This document shows, one piece after another, positions 1-15,300 of a stretch of 64,000 bases of DNA. Both the position numbers and the translations under genes were made by a program. Origin of the DNA: Dromaius novaehollandiae (taxonomy: Eukaryota; Chordata; Aves; Casuariiformes; Dromaiidae); contig NC_088117.1 of NCBI RefSeq assembly GCF_036370855.1, forward strand, positions 8,680,001 to 8,744,000. Direction: 5' to 3'. Every line of letters starts with the position of its first letter. The stretch's first letter is position 1. The notes beneath the pieces are model-generated. The model was not told the origin of the DNA and did not search any database. It was given only the letters and a program-made list of their open reading frames with translations.

Positions 1-3000
1 CTTGGTTGTGGATTGGTATGGCATCAAATGCTTGTTCTGTACTGTCTTCAGTAAACTGTACAGAAACAGTAGCTCATCTAGATGAATGCGTTGCGCCTTT
101 CTAGAAGAACACACAAGCTAGTTTGCTCTTCACCTGTTGATTTAAAGCGTTATATCTAAGCATACGTATTGCAGTATGTAGCAGACAAGTTACATGTTAG
201 CTGTGTCCTAGATGAGGCCACATGTCACACTTTTCAGTGGCTGACAAAATGCTGTGGCCTTGATGATATGTGATGCCTGAAAGCTTTGCTATTAGCCCAG
301 GATTATCTATTCGATGCAGTTGAATTGGGAGGTATTGCAGCTGTGTTTGTCTTTACTTGGTCCTCTACTACTGAAGGCTTCTAATTGCAAAAATATCTTA
401 TTGAATATCTGATAATATTTTCTGCCTGTTAGCAATTGAATAATCTTTGAGTAACCTGTTTAGATAGAGGAAAATAATCCATTATTTGCTGATCAGTTGC
501 AGCTTGTTGAGACTATTTTGTGAATGTACCGAAAGTGCCACAGTAGGTACCATTCACCTGATCAGTAAGAGGTTAAATGTTAAAGTGGAGTGCCTAGGAC
601 TGTGGTGAGCTGAAACGCAGAGCTACTGAAAATCGATTCTGATCTACCTTGTATGGTTGCTGTTGTCAAATTTGTAGGGAAGGTTAGGGTGCCTCATATG
701 TTCGTACATGAAGGAGATGGAAATAATTCCATAACCTTTTTATGGTTATTTACTCTGATTTTACTGGTCTTACTGGTTAAGTTTGTTGTACTTCGATGAA
801 TATGTTGGGTTTCCACGAGCCTACAACATAAACTAGTCTGAACTGAAAGGCTTCAAAACCTTCCAGGCTGCCAACTTCCAGTCAGGCACTGTAGCGTAGC
901 AATCTCTGTGATATCTTTCTCACTGAAAACAAGTGTGTGAGAAATGTGAGCTGTGCATGTGTTCTTGTGAGTTCAGTGGCCTACATTTTTGCACAGTGAG
1001 TTGCGTGCTGCCTGCTGAATGTGATTTTCGTTAATATTTGTGGGATGCAGAGACTCATTTGCAAGTGCAAAACCATATTCTGACTTTATTTCCCTTCCTT
1101 ATTTTCTCCTTCCCCTGGAAGTGTTTGATTTAATCTAGTTCCATAGAGGCTTTGTAGGGGATTAGGTAGTCTTCTACTGCCCAGGTATGACAGGACTAAA
1201 TAATTGTCATTGATAACTTGTTACCAAATATGAATTAAGGTGGTCTTAATTCCCCAGTGGACAGAGATTTACCTCAACAAACCTAGCAATTTGCAATCAA
1301 CCTTTTTGGCTGAGAACCAGCTGGGATGCAAAGGCACTTACTTAACCCTGACATTTCTCTGGAGGTGATGGCAGAGCTTTCACTAAATATGTTTAAAGCT
1401 ATTATTTGCCTGAGTTACACTAATCTGGTAGGTAGATGTCAAGTTTTTTGGTGCTTGTGACTAGTGTCATAGCCTTTTCTTGAGTATTCCTTTTGCTCTA
1501 AGGGGAGAGGTTAGAGGAAGAAAAATTTCAGTCTTAGTTCTTGTTTCCCCAGCTTGAGTATGGCATCCTTGGTTTGACATCTGAACTGTTTCAAAGTTTA
1601 ATCTTGCACTTAAAACTAGTAATCAAATTTACTAAATTCAGTTCTCATGAGGGCCATGATGCTAAACTTGAGCTACAGTGTACAGTGCTTAGTTATTAAT
1701 AACTAAATTATTCAGGATAGCAAAGACTTTGCTGATCAATCACAGTAACTGCATTCTTCAAAGGCATTGGGAGGTGAGCTGACATAAGAGTGAGAACTCT
1801 AATACCTTAGAAAGAAGTAACACATGCGTTGCTTTTGATGTTTGTGATTGACTTGCTGGACTTCTGTATAATTTTAAATGTCTGAGGTGTAATAAGAAGC
1901 ACTTTTACAAATGAATGCTAAGGCTTTGAGGTAGGCTGTCCTGCTTCTTCTGTACCAAGTCTCATTTGAGTAGATTAACTTTTAGCTCATATGTAGTGAT
2001 TAGTCTGTACATTGAAGCAGCTGGTCTTAAGCAGGGTGGCTTTTCTGTCACATTTTGGAGTCGGGGAGAGGGAGAGAACATTTATTCTCCTTTTGAGTAA
2101 TGGATAGGAAAATAAGCAGAACTGCTGGTACTTTGGACAAAAACGGATTTCTGTTGGGCAGTCTTTGAGGCTTGTTCTCATTGACAGAACGGTGTCTTGC
2201 TTGGTTCATAACTCCCTCCTGTTCTCCTTGGCAGTTTTATTTTCGGTACAACACATTCATTTGCAGCGCTAACTGATTCCCTCTTCATATATGTCCATCT
2301 TGTAATCTGTCTTACGTATTGTCTGAATCTGAATGTCTGGGAATGATACAAAGAAGAAAGGCTGTAGCCTGCTAAGCCTGTAATGTGTTGTCTTGGGTAC
2401 CTCCGAAGCAGGTGAATGGCCTGAGACTTACTGTCAGTTATATCAGGTCTTGCATATCAAATCCCTTTTTAACATCAGGCTTCCACTTCTAATTTTCTGC
2501 AGAGAGGAGGAAGAGTTTAAGACTTTCTTCTCTTTATTCCCTTTTGGACTGTTTTTTCAGATCATCCTCAAATAGATTCAGAGCAGATATTTGCTATTAA
2601 TGTAGTGTTTGGGAAAACCACCTGTGACATGGCACTTAAACAGTTGTGGATGTTTTTCCCCACTCCCTGCAGTGCTCTGGAGAAATGGCTGTTGTGCTAA
2701 GTTAAGTTTTCTGCTCGGTGAATGGGAAGAGCAGCAGAAGCACTAGAATTGTCTAAAGATCCAGATGATAGTGCTTCATATATTTTTTTTTTTTTCACAT
2801 CCTGCTAATATCTGGAATTGGTGATGTTAGTTGCTGTTCTTTTGCAGAACAGCATGGAAAGCTTCTTCCCGGAAGCCAGGCATTTCTTCAGAAAGCTGAA
2901 TTCTGCAGATACTGGTGGTGTGAGTCTTGTGTCTGGCAAATAAGTTTAATTTCTGAAAGTGTTTAGATATTGTACCATTTTAAAGGGGGTTAAAGGTATA

Positions 3001-6000
3001 GGAGGATAGAAATGCAAGATATAGCCAAAAAAAAAAAAAAAGTGCTTAATAGCAGAGCTTTCCATTTGCATGAGTGGCTTCATTTTATCTTCCTCTTAAA
3101 TTGCAAAGCTCACACAACTTCCCCGTGCCCCCCACCCCCAACTTTACCATTGCAGTTCTGTAGGTCAGGTTTGTACCGTGTCCTTTAAAGTGTTGTCGGG
3201 AGAGCCTGATTTTGGGGGGATTCAATGCAGCAATGGTTCTATGGTAGTGAAATTTTTCCAATGTGTCTTAGAGCTCTACAGAATGTGTTGGGTTTAAAAA
3301 GAAAAAAAAAAAAACCTGACGACTGACATGCAGTGGGACAAAAGCAGTGGCTAGCAGTACATTACTCAAGGTCATTTAGTCAGATAAGGGCTAGGTCTGC
3401 TTACTTTTGCCATGTTCTAACTTTTGTGCTTATCTCCCAGCTGAACCTGTAGTAAAAACTGAGATTCCCATCGTAAGTTGAACGTAAGAAGTTAAAACTT
3501 ATTTTAACTGCTATATCTACTTTAAAAGCTTAATGCTTAATTTTGCAGGGTATTTTTCCCACTATAGTGAGATGGCTTGTTGTCTGTGGGTAAGCTGGTG
3601 GCAGCTGGGAGGCTTTAGAGATAAGGGTGTATGTTTTTTTTAAAAAAAAAAAAAAAGTGCAAATGGCATTGGCTCTCTTATTTTGGCCTTTCCTTTAAGG
3701 GTTACATACAGGGGAGGTAGTTGTGCAGTACACATGGATGGGATTTATAGTATTCTCCTACTCCAGGAGCCGACAGCCTTAGAGCCAGTGATCTGTTTGT
3801 TCACACCTTTGTGCTTCATGCCAGCTTCCTTCTGTAGGCCAGCTTCGGGTATCTACAGACTTTTCTTCCCTTTGAGTGTGAGATGTGTGATTACAGATCC
3901 AAACGATCAGTTTACAGTGCTCTCCCTCCTGAGTAAATAACTATTAACAGAAAGAGAGTTCACGAAGGGCATGTTAAAATCAAACGTTCCAAAACATGCC
4001 AGGGTATGTTACACCCGACACAGTCCCTTTAGCGTAAGTTTGGATTGTAAGTTATGGCATGAAAGCTGTTAATAGATTGTTATGAATTATTTTTAAAACT
4101 TTATTTTTCAGTATTGAAGTGGTCGGGAAACATCTGTGCTCTTTGTACTGTCATTAAACTCCTCTGCATCCCAGACATAAGGGGGAAGCACATGGGTAAA
4201 GGGTTAGAATCGTGGATGAGTTATACATTCAACATAAAAGCAAGGCATCACCTGGCACTTTGTAGTACGGAATGGATAAGGGCTGGTCTGTGCTAATGCT
4301 TTCAGAATTGTATTTTTGTGGACTTACCAGTTTTTGAAGATGTTGATGCCCAAGATGCTTTTCATCAAAAAGTGTTGCTGCATGATCACTCTGCTAGTCC
4401 CTATGCTAAAACTAGGTTAAGGCTGAACGTCACTTCCTCTTTGACGGGCTCTATGTTGGCTTCACCTTGGGTTTAACTGTCCAGTGTTATATTTTCAATT
4501 ATTCATCCAAAAAAATGTCAAAATCCTGTGGGTAAAAGTGGGAAGTCAAGATTGCATTCTCAAGGTATTTCTGATACATCGAGGTGGTTGTCTATCTAAA
4601 GGAGGACAGGAGGGAATGGAGTATGAGAAGAAAATGGTCAAAACTTGGAGCCCTTTTCATGCAAGGCATAAAAGAGAATGTTTTTTTTTCTAGTCTTTCT
4701 AAAAGCAGTGCCCTCAATCCACAGAGGTTATTTCAAACAGCGTTTTTTTCACTACCCTCTGGTTCTGAATCTTGGACAATTGTGTGTTCCAATATAGCAG
4801 TTGATAGTGTCAACAACCTGAGTTTTTGTAGCTGTCTTTTTGTTGCAATAAAACTTTAAAATTTTAGAAACACCTTTTTCTCCTTTGCCCTTGGCTTCTT
4901 TTAAAGCATATCTGTATAAAATGCTTTTTTCATGTATTCTTATTGCTTATTCTCTGTTGAAATCCCAATTATAATATAGTGATATAAAATTGATTGGTGT
5001 GAAAATGCTTGATGGAAGATTTAGATAAGAGTGGGAACAAGTGGAAAGAACAATCAGACTCCCAATAAAGATCTTGTTCAATGATTTTCATTTTGGGAGG
5101 AGAGGAAAACAACGTAGAATACAACATGCTTGTATTTGTTCTGCAACTTTATCTCGTACCTGCTTATTAAAGCAGGATGTCTGTATGCAGGCAAGGGGTG
5201 CTGTGAGACTTCAGTTTGCATGTCCCTGACGGGTATTAACTCAGGTGCAGCACTGAACTAATGTGCCTCTTGGTTTCCATACCAGAGTTGGCTTGCATCC
5301 AGTTAGCTTGGAGTGCAGGTGAAAGAGCTTGCTTCTGTCAGCATCCATCCATATAGATGTCTCCCAAATGTCATTAGAGATGAGCTTAACTTTTCACTTT
5401 TATTAAATGATGTTTATATCCCTCCACCTGTTTTGTTTGTTTAACTCGGTCCCCTTGCTGTGATACCTGAGCGTCTCTTCTTTCCTGTAAATGTCCTTAT
5501 TGTGTTTTAGCTTGGCAGAGAATGGTTATAACCGCTGCATAAAGGTTGGAAGCTGAGGAACAGCCAGTGTTAGTCATGTCTGTGCTATATTGACCTCTGC
5601 AGGAATTTGAAACTAATTTGAGGCTAATAGTTTGCCCACTAGCTTATTTTTCGTAGAGTAAACACAGGGTGATCCCGTGTCTTTGACAGGGAGATGCCAA
5701 ACCTGTCCTCGTCCTGTGTATTTTCACGTTCTCCTCCCCACACTCCCCCCAAGCTGATGTGCAAGTGTGCATTTCTAAATTTCTGGATATGCACAGATGC
5801 AGCAGGAAGCGTATGTCCTCCTACACGGCTGCGGTGGCGGCAGCTTCTCCAAGACAAAGTTGGTGAGCTTGCTTGAGCTCTTCTCCTGGCTGGATCCTGC
5901 TTCTCGGCTGTCCTTTGAATGAACCAGCCTAAATATAATATTCCAGGGAGTAAATACATACTCATGACGAGGAAGGGGAGCTGGGTGAATGTGATCTTAA

Positions 6001-6205
6001 TGAAACAAATACCAAAAGCAAACAGAAAGCTGTTTGCTTTTCAAGTAAAGCACTGCTTTCTTGCAACTGTGTTATAAAAGCACCTATATAGAAAACAACT
6101 GAGAGAAGACTGGACTGCGGTAAATGCTTTGCTGGAAGAATGAGTTTAGCTGTGGTGGTTGACACTTCAGGTATGCTAATCATATTTTTGTCATCTGCTT
6201 TATAG
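1..6205 (+). other. FUBP3 intron 1 (partial), no gene seen
   Basis: This is AT-rich non-coding sequence with no CpG island and no frame resembling the FUBP3 N terminus, so exon 1 and the promoter lie upstream. Frames here are short and lack codon structure. A canonical AATAAA at 4847-4852 sits in sequence resembling a 3' end, and several A/T homopolymer runs occur (2790, 3027, 3302, 3643). Confidence 0.8.
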
Positions 6206-6311
6206 ATTGCTGCTAAAATTGGAGATATTCCTCACTTGAATAATTCTACAACACTTGTGGACCCATCAGTCTATGGTTATGGAGTGCAGAAACGGCCCCT
6301 GGATGATGGAG
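6206..6311 (+). CDS. FUBP3: FUBP3 exon 2 (first visible coding exon)
   Basis: Acceptor ctttatag precedes the codons [13 protein letters not shown], and the exon ends at ...KRPLDDG plus one base before gtaagc. It encodes the N-terminal amphipathic-helix region that in FUBP proteins contacts FIR/PUF60. It opens in phase 0, so the preceding exon must end on a codon boundary. Confidence 0.95.
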
Positions 6312-9300
6312 GTAAGCTGGCTATGAGTAGGCAGAGAATCATGTGGATGCAGTTTCTGAAATCCATGTATGGAGGTTGTTATCTTCTGTAAGGACAGAGA
6401 TTACTGTGTGTATGTGTGTGTGTAGAAATTGTATGTAAGATTTCCTGTGCTATTTAGTCCTAGCAGATAGTACAGGGCTCCTAGGCATTAATATTGCTAA
6501 TGTGAAGCAATTCTGCATTATCTTACGAACTGTGGGAATCAGCAAATTAACTCTGTAGTTTAAATCTTGTTCTGTGGTAGTACCAAGGCGAGGTCTTCCT
6601 GGAACTGTGCTGGAGCTCGTGCGCAGAGTGCCAGACATGCATAACTACGCTGTCCTTCCCTGGCCTCCCTTTTGTTCCGAGAACAGGCAGCATATAGGGG
6701 CATGTGTTCAGTATGCTTCTTTTCATGACTAGCAGTGGCCACAGTGCAGCAGTTGAGCATATGTCAAGAATTCTGATTGCTTAGCTTTGTATGTGAATTT
6801 TAAGGAGAAAGGGTGTTGATGGAAGTTGAGGCAGGTTGGAGGGAAGCTTCTCATATTAGGCTTCACTTTTTTGATGATTGTTTTTAGTGAGGATTCTTAA
6901 ATCTGATGCATTTAACACTGGCCACAACCTAAGAGCAATTTATTGGGTGGATCATATCAGGTTACTGTAGTGAGTTAATACTGTATGAATTATTACACCT
7001 TTAAAATAAGTTGTTTCCTGTTTTTGGCAGGATCAGCAAAAAGGTTAGAACAGTGTGTGTGGGTTTTTTTGCTGTTGTTGTTTTTTATAATTCTGTAATG
7101 CTGTGCACTGCTACAAGAAGAGTGTTTACACTGTTACCTGCTGCAGTATAGAAGCAAAGAGCTCATCTTTTGCTTTGGTTGGTTATCAGGAAAAATAGCC
7201 ATGTTTTCCTCCTCCTATTTCCTCTAGTATATTTACTGACAAAGAGAGCCCTGCAGGGTCATTTTCTGCCCCATAAAATGTGTGCAGGACCGCTGAGGAG
7301 GTAAGTGAAACTTCTGCCTAGGACCGTATCTTGGAAGAATTTTCTCTGTCTCTGGCCTGGTACAAAGCTGTGTGAAGTGAAGGCTGAAAATAGTTCACTC
7401 TTGCTTCTCGTTCTGAAAAGCACTCTGGAGCATGGAGAGAAGTTTCTTTCATCAGGAGACTCTAGCTTGCTGTTATTACTGTTGTCTGAAAATATGCCAC
7501 AGTCTGCTTTATTTTCTGGTGTTGTGGCTGTATTTGAGCAAGAAGCTGCTGCTTCTCGGGTTTGATGTTTTAGGAAAGAAAGGGTTTATATGGATCAGCC
7601 CCTGCATGTTGTATCTCAGGCTGGTGCGTCACTAAGTCTATGAGAAGCCAGAGGCCAGTATATGTTGGTATATGTACTAGTATATGTTGGTCTTGTGTGT
7701 GGCCAGCTGCTGTGCTGTCAAGCAATGAACTGTGAAACCTTGCCGTTCTTTTGTGATCAAAATAGACTTGGTTAGTGTGGTTCTAGCTGCTAGGCTAGAT
7801 CAACTGCAAAGAAACGGTTTACAAACATATTCTAGACTTTTTTCCTTTCCAGTTGTCGCAGCTTCATCTCTCCTTAAAGCTGCGCTCAGCAGAAACAAAT
7901 GTCCAGTCATGGATATGATTTCACAGAATGTTGTCGTCAGATGTTTCTTCCATTCCAGAAACACTGTGGGAATAGGTGTAAATAGCTCCTATTTTGCCAT
8001 TGATTTTTAAGAATATTTTGTTTCAGTACTAATTTGATGAATGCATACAGTTTTGAGCTGTCTAAATGGCTCAGAGCAAATGGTTATATTGTATGTGAAA
8101 ATGAATAAAACTAGCCTTCTAGGAACTAATTATTAATAACATAAGCCCTGCCTATTTCTTCACTGTTTCATCAGACTGAACTAAAATGAGAAATTCGACT
8201 TTTTGGCAGTATCGTTTTTAATGAACTTTTAATATGCAAAATGGTCGTAATGCCTTATGACGGCAAAAGTTAGGCTTTGTACCTAAAATTTTGCTGGCGA
8301 GCCCTACGACTTGCTGAACCTTGCTTGCATTGGTGCAAACCGTATCTGTACAGTTACAGTCTGTGCTATAAATTGGTTTCTGCTGGCTTCTCGCGTTGTG
8401 GTAGGTGATTCCATGTAGCAGGTGTCATTCCTAGGTGAGCCTTCAAGAGCGGCTGCCCTCTTTTGAGTGTTGTATTTGCAGTTGTTCTGCTGACGTGGAG
8501 ACCTACAGGTGTTTGTTCACCCTGTATTTTGGCATTGGACCTTGTTTCTAGCAGTTTTTCAAGTAGCTCCAAGCGCTGTATTTGCCCTTGGGTACCTCAA
8601 ATACGTGTGTAGGTTTTACAGCTTTTTCCCACTGCCTTCCCAAAAATCTGGTCTCTGTGATCTCAGAGAAGAGAAATGAAAGAAATAATGCTATTTAAAG
8701 GATTGAAATTGAGCAAAGAAATTAGAATCGTCAGGTGAGGAGCAGGTATCTCTTCTTTCAGCTTTGGCCATCTTCAGTTTTATTTCTAATGGTATTAGTA
8801 AATCTCGTGCTGAAATACGATTATGTGATGAGTTCCTCACTTAACAGCAAGATTCCTCCTGGGACTTCTGAAGCAGCAAGTGTTTCTTGCTCTGTATTTG
8901 TTTGTGGTAGGATCCATCCTTTAGTCATTCATAATCTACGTGCTCCTGCTGCCGTGGCATTACAGACTGCTTCGTCTTTAGGCACCTGGAAGGCGGCAGT
9001 TGCTTTTAGTAGGACACTAACATTAGGAGTGCACTCACTGTTTTGACAGTCTTTTTAGTCCTCTGGTAGCTGCAAACAAGGGGAGTCAGGCTTGCATGCC
9101 CACGCTTTCCTGCATTTTCTGCTGTCTATGAATCATGGTTTGGGGTCATTGTTGTCAGGAAGAGGTTGTTTATATTTTTACAGGTGCTCTAGTGCAGGGG
9201 CTTGGATACATTGTTACTCTGGATAGCTTAAAAACAAAGCTGGTGGTAAATTTCTTGATTGCATACCCCTGTTCGCTGGGCTGGTGGCTGGGTGCAGTTC

Positions 9301-12300
9301 TCATTGCTTCCTTTCCCTTGCCTAGCTCTTGTGCTGCTTAGAAAATTACTTCTGTTCTTAATACTCCTGGAAAAATTCATTCCAGGGAATATGAAGTATT
9401 TAAGGTGAGAAGAGAACTGTCTGTGTTTCAGAAAATCTAATTCTCTGTCTGTTTTTGTAAGTAGCTGCTGGCATGGCTGGTTGATGTCAGCTTAGGAAAT
9501 GGTCTTAAGACAGGCTGACAGTGTGCTGGTCAAAACAAATTCAGTTGCTTTTAGAGCCTTTCCAAAAAAAAAAAAATTGTCATTATATTGGAAACTAGAA
9601 TGCATGCGGGTCTCTCTTGTGCTTCCCTTAACATAACCTGTGTCCCCAATTTCTTTATTTCCCATCTCTGGAAACAACTTTAAAGTAATCCTGCAAATAG
9701 TTACAGTGCAGGGAGGAGAGCTGGTTTATTTGTACTACTAACACAGCAAGTTGTAGTTGGCATTTATATGGCTACTTATATCAGTTAATGTTTCTCCGTA
9801 AAGTGACCACTACACATGGGGTTAGTTCTGGGGCACAGAGACCTAGTGCACCTTGCTTGTGGCTTGCTGCAGAGGATAGATCCCTGCCCTCCTGTTAACG
9901 GCCAACTCCTGCTGCTCCTGGCCTCATTTTTAATTAATGGGTCTCTCTAATTACCAACGTGATTTAACAAGTTTATTTAATGTTAAACCATTCTTGAAGA
10001 AGCAGCTTCCTTTTATTAAAAAGAAGCAGGGTTCTAGTCTGCTGGAAAGACACTGATTCCCAGAAACTGAGCGTTAGCCTTTTTTTGCCCTCCTTGGGGC
10101 TGCTTTGAAGAAGTTTCCAGTGATGTAGACAGGGTTAAGAAGCAGTGTTGTAGCTGAAGACTGAGGCATCCTTTGAGTATGGGGAAACAAAGATGAGAGA
10201 CCTTGGAGAAGACTTACCCCTACCTTCTCTGAGCTTCTGTGGTACATCCAAATACAAAGGCAGCCTATTTTGTTATGATAAAATGTGATTGTAGTAGCGC
10301 CTAATAGAGCTGAAACACAACATGATCCTATTGTATGTAATACTTTAATCAAAATATTTTCAATGGAAATAGAGTAAAGGATGAGCAGAAGGGAATCCTA
10401 CTCTTCTCTTACTGATGGGAGTTAGTGGTGATGCTCCTTACTGCACCTGTAATGGGAGACGGGCCAGGACAGAAGTCCAGATCTCTTGGCAAACGGCTTA
10501 GTTTATCACCTGATATGTTAGTGTTCTTCAAAATTGCAGATTTACAGTTCACTTTTTTAAATAAGGCAGTTTAAGGGGGGAAAAAAAGTAGTGATTCCCA
10601 ACAAAGGCAGACCCTTAAACTGATTAGTTTTTAACCATTTAATTCAGGAAAGATCTAGCCTTCTTTAATGATGAAGAAAAATTAGGGTAGTTAGTGTCAT
10701 TCCTTTGGCCCTCTAAAATTTCTGATGATCCCGTTTTGGTTCGAAAGTGTGAAATGCAACCCCAGGTTCTGCCGCTCTCCAGAAGGCGTGCTGTTGCTGT
10801 GATTTTATTCTAGTGGTGAAGATACTTTCTGCAAGATTGTGTATTCCCACCTTGCACATTAATTTAGTGGGAGGCACTGCTCTGTTTTATGGGGTGGAAA
10901 AAAAATCTGCGTTTGTTTTGAGTGTCTGTTAGGTAGAATTCAGTTAAGGTGAAGCCTAAAGCAGAGTGAAGAGTTATCAACCAGCAGGTGCCATTAACAG
11001 GAGATTGGCTGATTTTATTCAGTATTTTTTCTTATTTGCAGTTAAATGACTGCAGTTACAGTTAAATTGTACTCAATAGATGTAAAAAGGGGGAAATACG
11101 TATGTGGCTTGTCAGAGTTCAGCCCCCTCCCTGGCATTAGGAGGGAGATGGTGGAATAGAATATCGGCTTTTAGCATTGCAGCGAGTGTGTTCTGCCCCA
11201 GCCTTGCCTCTCTATTAGTCTCTGTCTTTCAGAGCAAAATGGGCATGTTAGAGAAGGAATGAAACTTTAGATTGTTGTAACCGGGAGCCACGTCAGTTCT
11301 GTTTCCCCCTTTAAAGAGAAAGAAATTATATCTGGCTTCAAGCAGCAGAACTCCCAGTTCTCTCCTCGTGCCTTACTTTTCAGCTGCTGGAGGGGATATC
11401 CGTGAAATGTGGAAGAAATGATCTCACGTACGAGTTGTGGCTACAGGCTGTTAATAGGGGTTCTTTCATCGATTTGTACAACAAATATACAATACGGATG
11501 ATAGGTCTTTTGGGTGCTGCACGGCTTACTGTGTTTGTATGGTACTTGAAATGGATTGCAGGCCTTGTATTACATACACATAAAGCATTATTTGTCTAAG
11601 TGATTTGAGTTTTTGTGCTCCTGCAACTTCCCCACAGAAGTTGTCTTTTCCAAGTCCGGGACTGTGCTGCAAAATGAAGGCTCTTCTGCCACATATCTAA
11701 ACTTCAGGAATTGATTATTGGATGTATATCTGTCTCATAATTTGTGGGCAGTGAGCATAGTGTAAAAGACTGCAGAGAGCTCTGTTTTGGTGAATTGAAA
11801 TGTTAAATGGGTATTTATATATAGCCTTGTAGTGTTAAGGGCACTCTTCCTGGCGTCTTGGGCTAATGAGTGGCCTAGTCCATGGCTAGGGCAAGCCTGT
11901 TCTACAGCAATAGCTACAAGATATATTACATACAGCAAAAATATCGTGAGCGCTGGTGGGAGCAAGATGGCGAGATTCTGGATTTCTGTTGGGTCATACT
12001 TGCTCAGCTCTGCAGCAGTAGCTTATCAGCTAGAGCAAATATTCCCCATTACATCACCCGCCTTTTTCAACTGCAGTATTGATAGTTATCAAATTAGAGT
12101 TTTTTATAGTCAGGGTGAGAATATGCAAAGACAAATCTAAGGAAGTCGATAACACAGCAGTTGTCTTATCACTGAGCTGGAGAGAGTAATAAAACACATT
12201 TGCTGTCAATATTTTGATCTTGAACTATTATAAAGATATAGACACACAACAGAAGTATGTTATTGACTCTCTTTGTCTGTTTTATTTATTTGAGTAACAT

Positions 12301-15300
12301 GTCTGGCCACAAACTTTATGCATTTTTCTACCAGATCTGGAGAGTGTGAGATGCATCCGTTTTCTAACCCTGCCAGCTGATTGCCAATTTATTTCAGGTC
12401 ACAGAATGCACAGGTTGCTGCAATGTAGTTTGAAATAGCATCTTTATTATCACAGTTCACGTGTTGTGGGCCAGTTTCATTTGTTTTGCTTCTTGGGCCC
12501 TCCAGGCCTGCAATATAATCTTCAACTGGTTGTTAGGACCAAATGGCCTGTTTCTTAGCTGATTTGCTGCAGGCCGTGTCCAGTAGGAAGCCCAGCAGGG
12601 CAAGCGTTCCCACTTTGCATGATCTAGTCTAATGATATTTTCCCCAGTAACATTTGGAAGAAAGATTTAATCTAGGGGGGGTTGGGGTGAAAAAACTCGG
12701 TTTGGAGGTTGTTAGGGATTGTTAGGGAGATAACTGCTAATCACAAATGGACCACCAGCTAACGTTGCAGGTATGGCTGGAATGTGTGCATTCGACAATG
12801 TGTTTAAAAAAATACAGTTCTGGTGACACAAGGTTACTTAACAGACCTCTTCCTTTAACAGGTCTCCGCGTAGGTGGGCTCCATGGAGCACAGATAAGAG
12901 ATACAGAGAGAAGTACGTGCAAGTGATTTCTAATGCTTTTTTGACTAGACTAAATTGCTGAATCTGCTTGGCTTTTATTTATTTATTAGTATATAACAAT
13001 CTGCTTGAAATTTCTTCTTTTTCTTTCTCTTTTCCCCCCACCCCCTTTTCTTCTTCTTTGGGCTTTATTTGGGAAGGAGGGAGGTTAGTTGCAGGGATTT
13101 GGATTTGGCAGGCAGGATTTTCTCCCATGACTCTCAGCATGGGGAGACGCAGATCAATGTCCTATCCTGCGTTCAGCTGGACACTGCGTTATGGTGTGTG
13201 TTGATCAAGAAATCCCCTCCTGTTTTGTACCACATAACGCATTCATTTCAGCCACTGAACCTAAATTACTGTTTTGCTCCTCTTTCTTTTTTGATGAAAT
13301 GGTAAGAACTCTTTTTCTATAGGGATAAAGTTAGTTTATCCGTGCTAATGCTTTGATTTTTTTCCTTTTTTCTCTCTCTGCCACAGTAGGTAACCAGTTA
13401 GGGGCCCTGGTACATCAAAGGTAAGCAGTGGGTTATGTTTTATTATTTATTGATCAATTCTAATTGTTTATTGATCCACCATCTGTAGTAGTGTTAGGAA
13501 GTCAGAGGTTGAGAATGTGGAGAAATCGTCAGCTTGGGTTTTCTCCAGACTGGGGTTTCTGCTAAACCTTTAAGGCTATTTGCTGTGATGAAGAAAGAAG
13601 GCTTGAAGTGGAACTTGAATTTAGTTCCTGTAAATCTGTAGGATTGAACAGAATAAATTCTGCTCTCCCTTTCCCCCACCTCAGGAAAAAAACCCCAAAA
13701 AACTGGCACTTTGACAGGAGTTGAAAGTATTAAACAGACAGGTGGATTTTTTTTTTTTTTTAGTTCATCTGATGTCACCTGGGATGATTCCTTTGGTTGT
13801 TAAAAGTGGTTTTGGGAGACTGAAGCAAGTATGAGTTATTATGCAGCATGTCTTATCTACCACAGAAGTAAAACTCAGGTTTTCTGGAATCCTTCTCTTA
13901 TGGAGTTGCCTGTCTTGAATAGGAAGGGCAGAACATTTCTAAAGCTAGAACTCATATTTGGGCTACTGGTAGAGTGTTACCATTGCAGCCAACAGCTTGT
14001 TGGGGGCCTCAGCGGAAAGGGCAAGGAATATACACAAGGACTGTAGAACCTTCCATTTTTCATGGCGATACTGTTAGGCTAAAGTTAATGTCTAGCTAGG
14101 GCCGCACAAAAGGGCACGGCAGTCTTGTCTGCTCTGCTGCTACCTGCCACTTCTGTTCTGCCAGCAGTGATATTTATGCCAGGAACTGACCAGGCTGAAA
14201 AGCCTCAAGTGACTTCTTTCTGATTTTGGTGGTTGGCTTTCATCTAGGTGAGTTTCTTTGTCTGGCTGCAGCTGCTCCTCCAGCACGGGGAGGTAGGCAA
14301 GTAATGCAGGACAGGGCGTTTTGGCAACAGGCTAGGTTTATTCCACATTAAAACAAATGTAATTCTGAACCTCCCTGCAGCATATGGGAGTTCACGTTCT
14401 GTTGCAGATATGGATGGCACTGGCATCTGTACTGAGAGCCAGCGTAGAGGCTCTCAGATAGTGGAAAGTATTTTATCTGCAGGTTAGATGGTGAAGCCTA
14501 ATGTGTATTTTATACCTTCTCTAACTGGTATTAAGCAAGTGATGGGATAGGTTTAATTTATCTCACCAGAAAACTTACACTGAACTTATTCTGAAGATGT
14601 TTCATTGCATTTGAGAGTGCTGGACAAACTGTATATGGTGCATATTTCAGTCTGTGGAATTTGTAAGTTCTATATTCATTGTGTTGTATTTTCTACAAGA
14701 TACAAATAATTAAGTAAAAAAAAAAAAAATGAAAGGTAATTCCTCTCTACCTCTTGATTATATTTAGGTCTTAGGAAATTGTTTTGAGCACTGTGTTTTG
14801 AGGCACAGACACACTGAGAAAAGTCCCAAGAGTGTTAGGCTTTTAAGGTCTTGAGATAGTAAGAATTCAGAGGATAATTGAAGATGGCCTTTATAAATTC
14901 CAAAGAAAAGAATGATAAGGACGGGCAGACAGACAACCTACAAATATTAGAGGAGGCATCCTTATCAGGTTTGGCATTGGTTAGTTCTCTTGGCAAGAGC
15001 ATATCAAGAAGTAGTAGGCAGTGGCTGTGACCTGGAAGGTCTAGGCTAAATTTTAAAGAAACTTTGCCATTATTCTGTTTGGAGCAAGAAGGCAAAAAGA
15101 GGTTGTTCAGTCAGCTCCACTGAAGATAATGGAGAATAAATTGGAAATGTATCCAGTGTAGGAGAAACGAGATCCATTCTCTCTCCAGCTAGGGCATGGA
15201 GCAGGTGACCCCTGAGAGGTCCCTTCCAAAACAGATGATTTTGACTGTGACGTAGTGTTTACTTGTCTGTGCAAAAGCCTTATATGCTGTTCCTGGTTTC

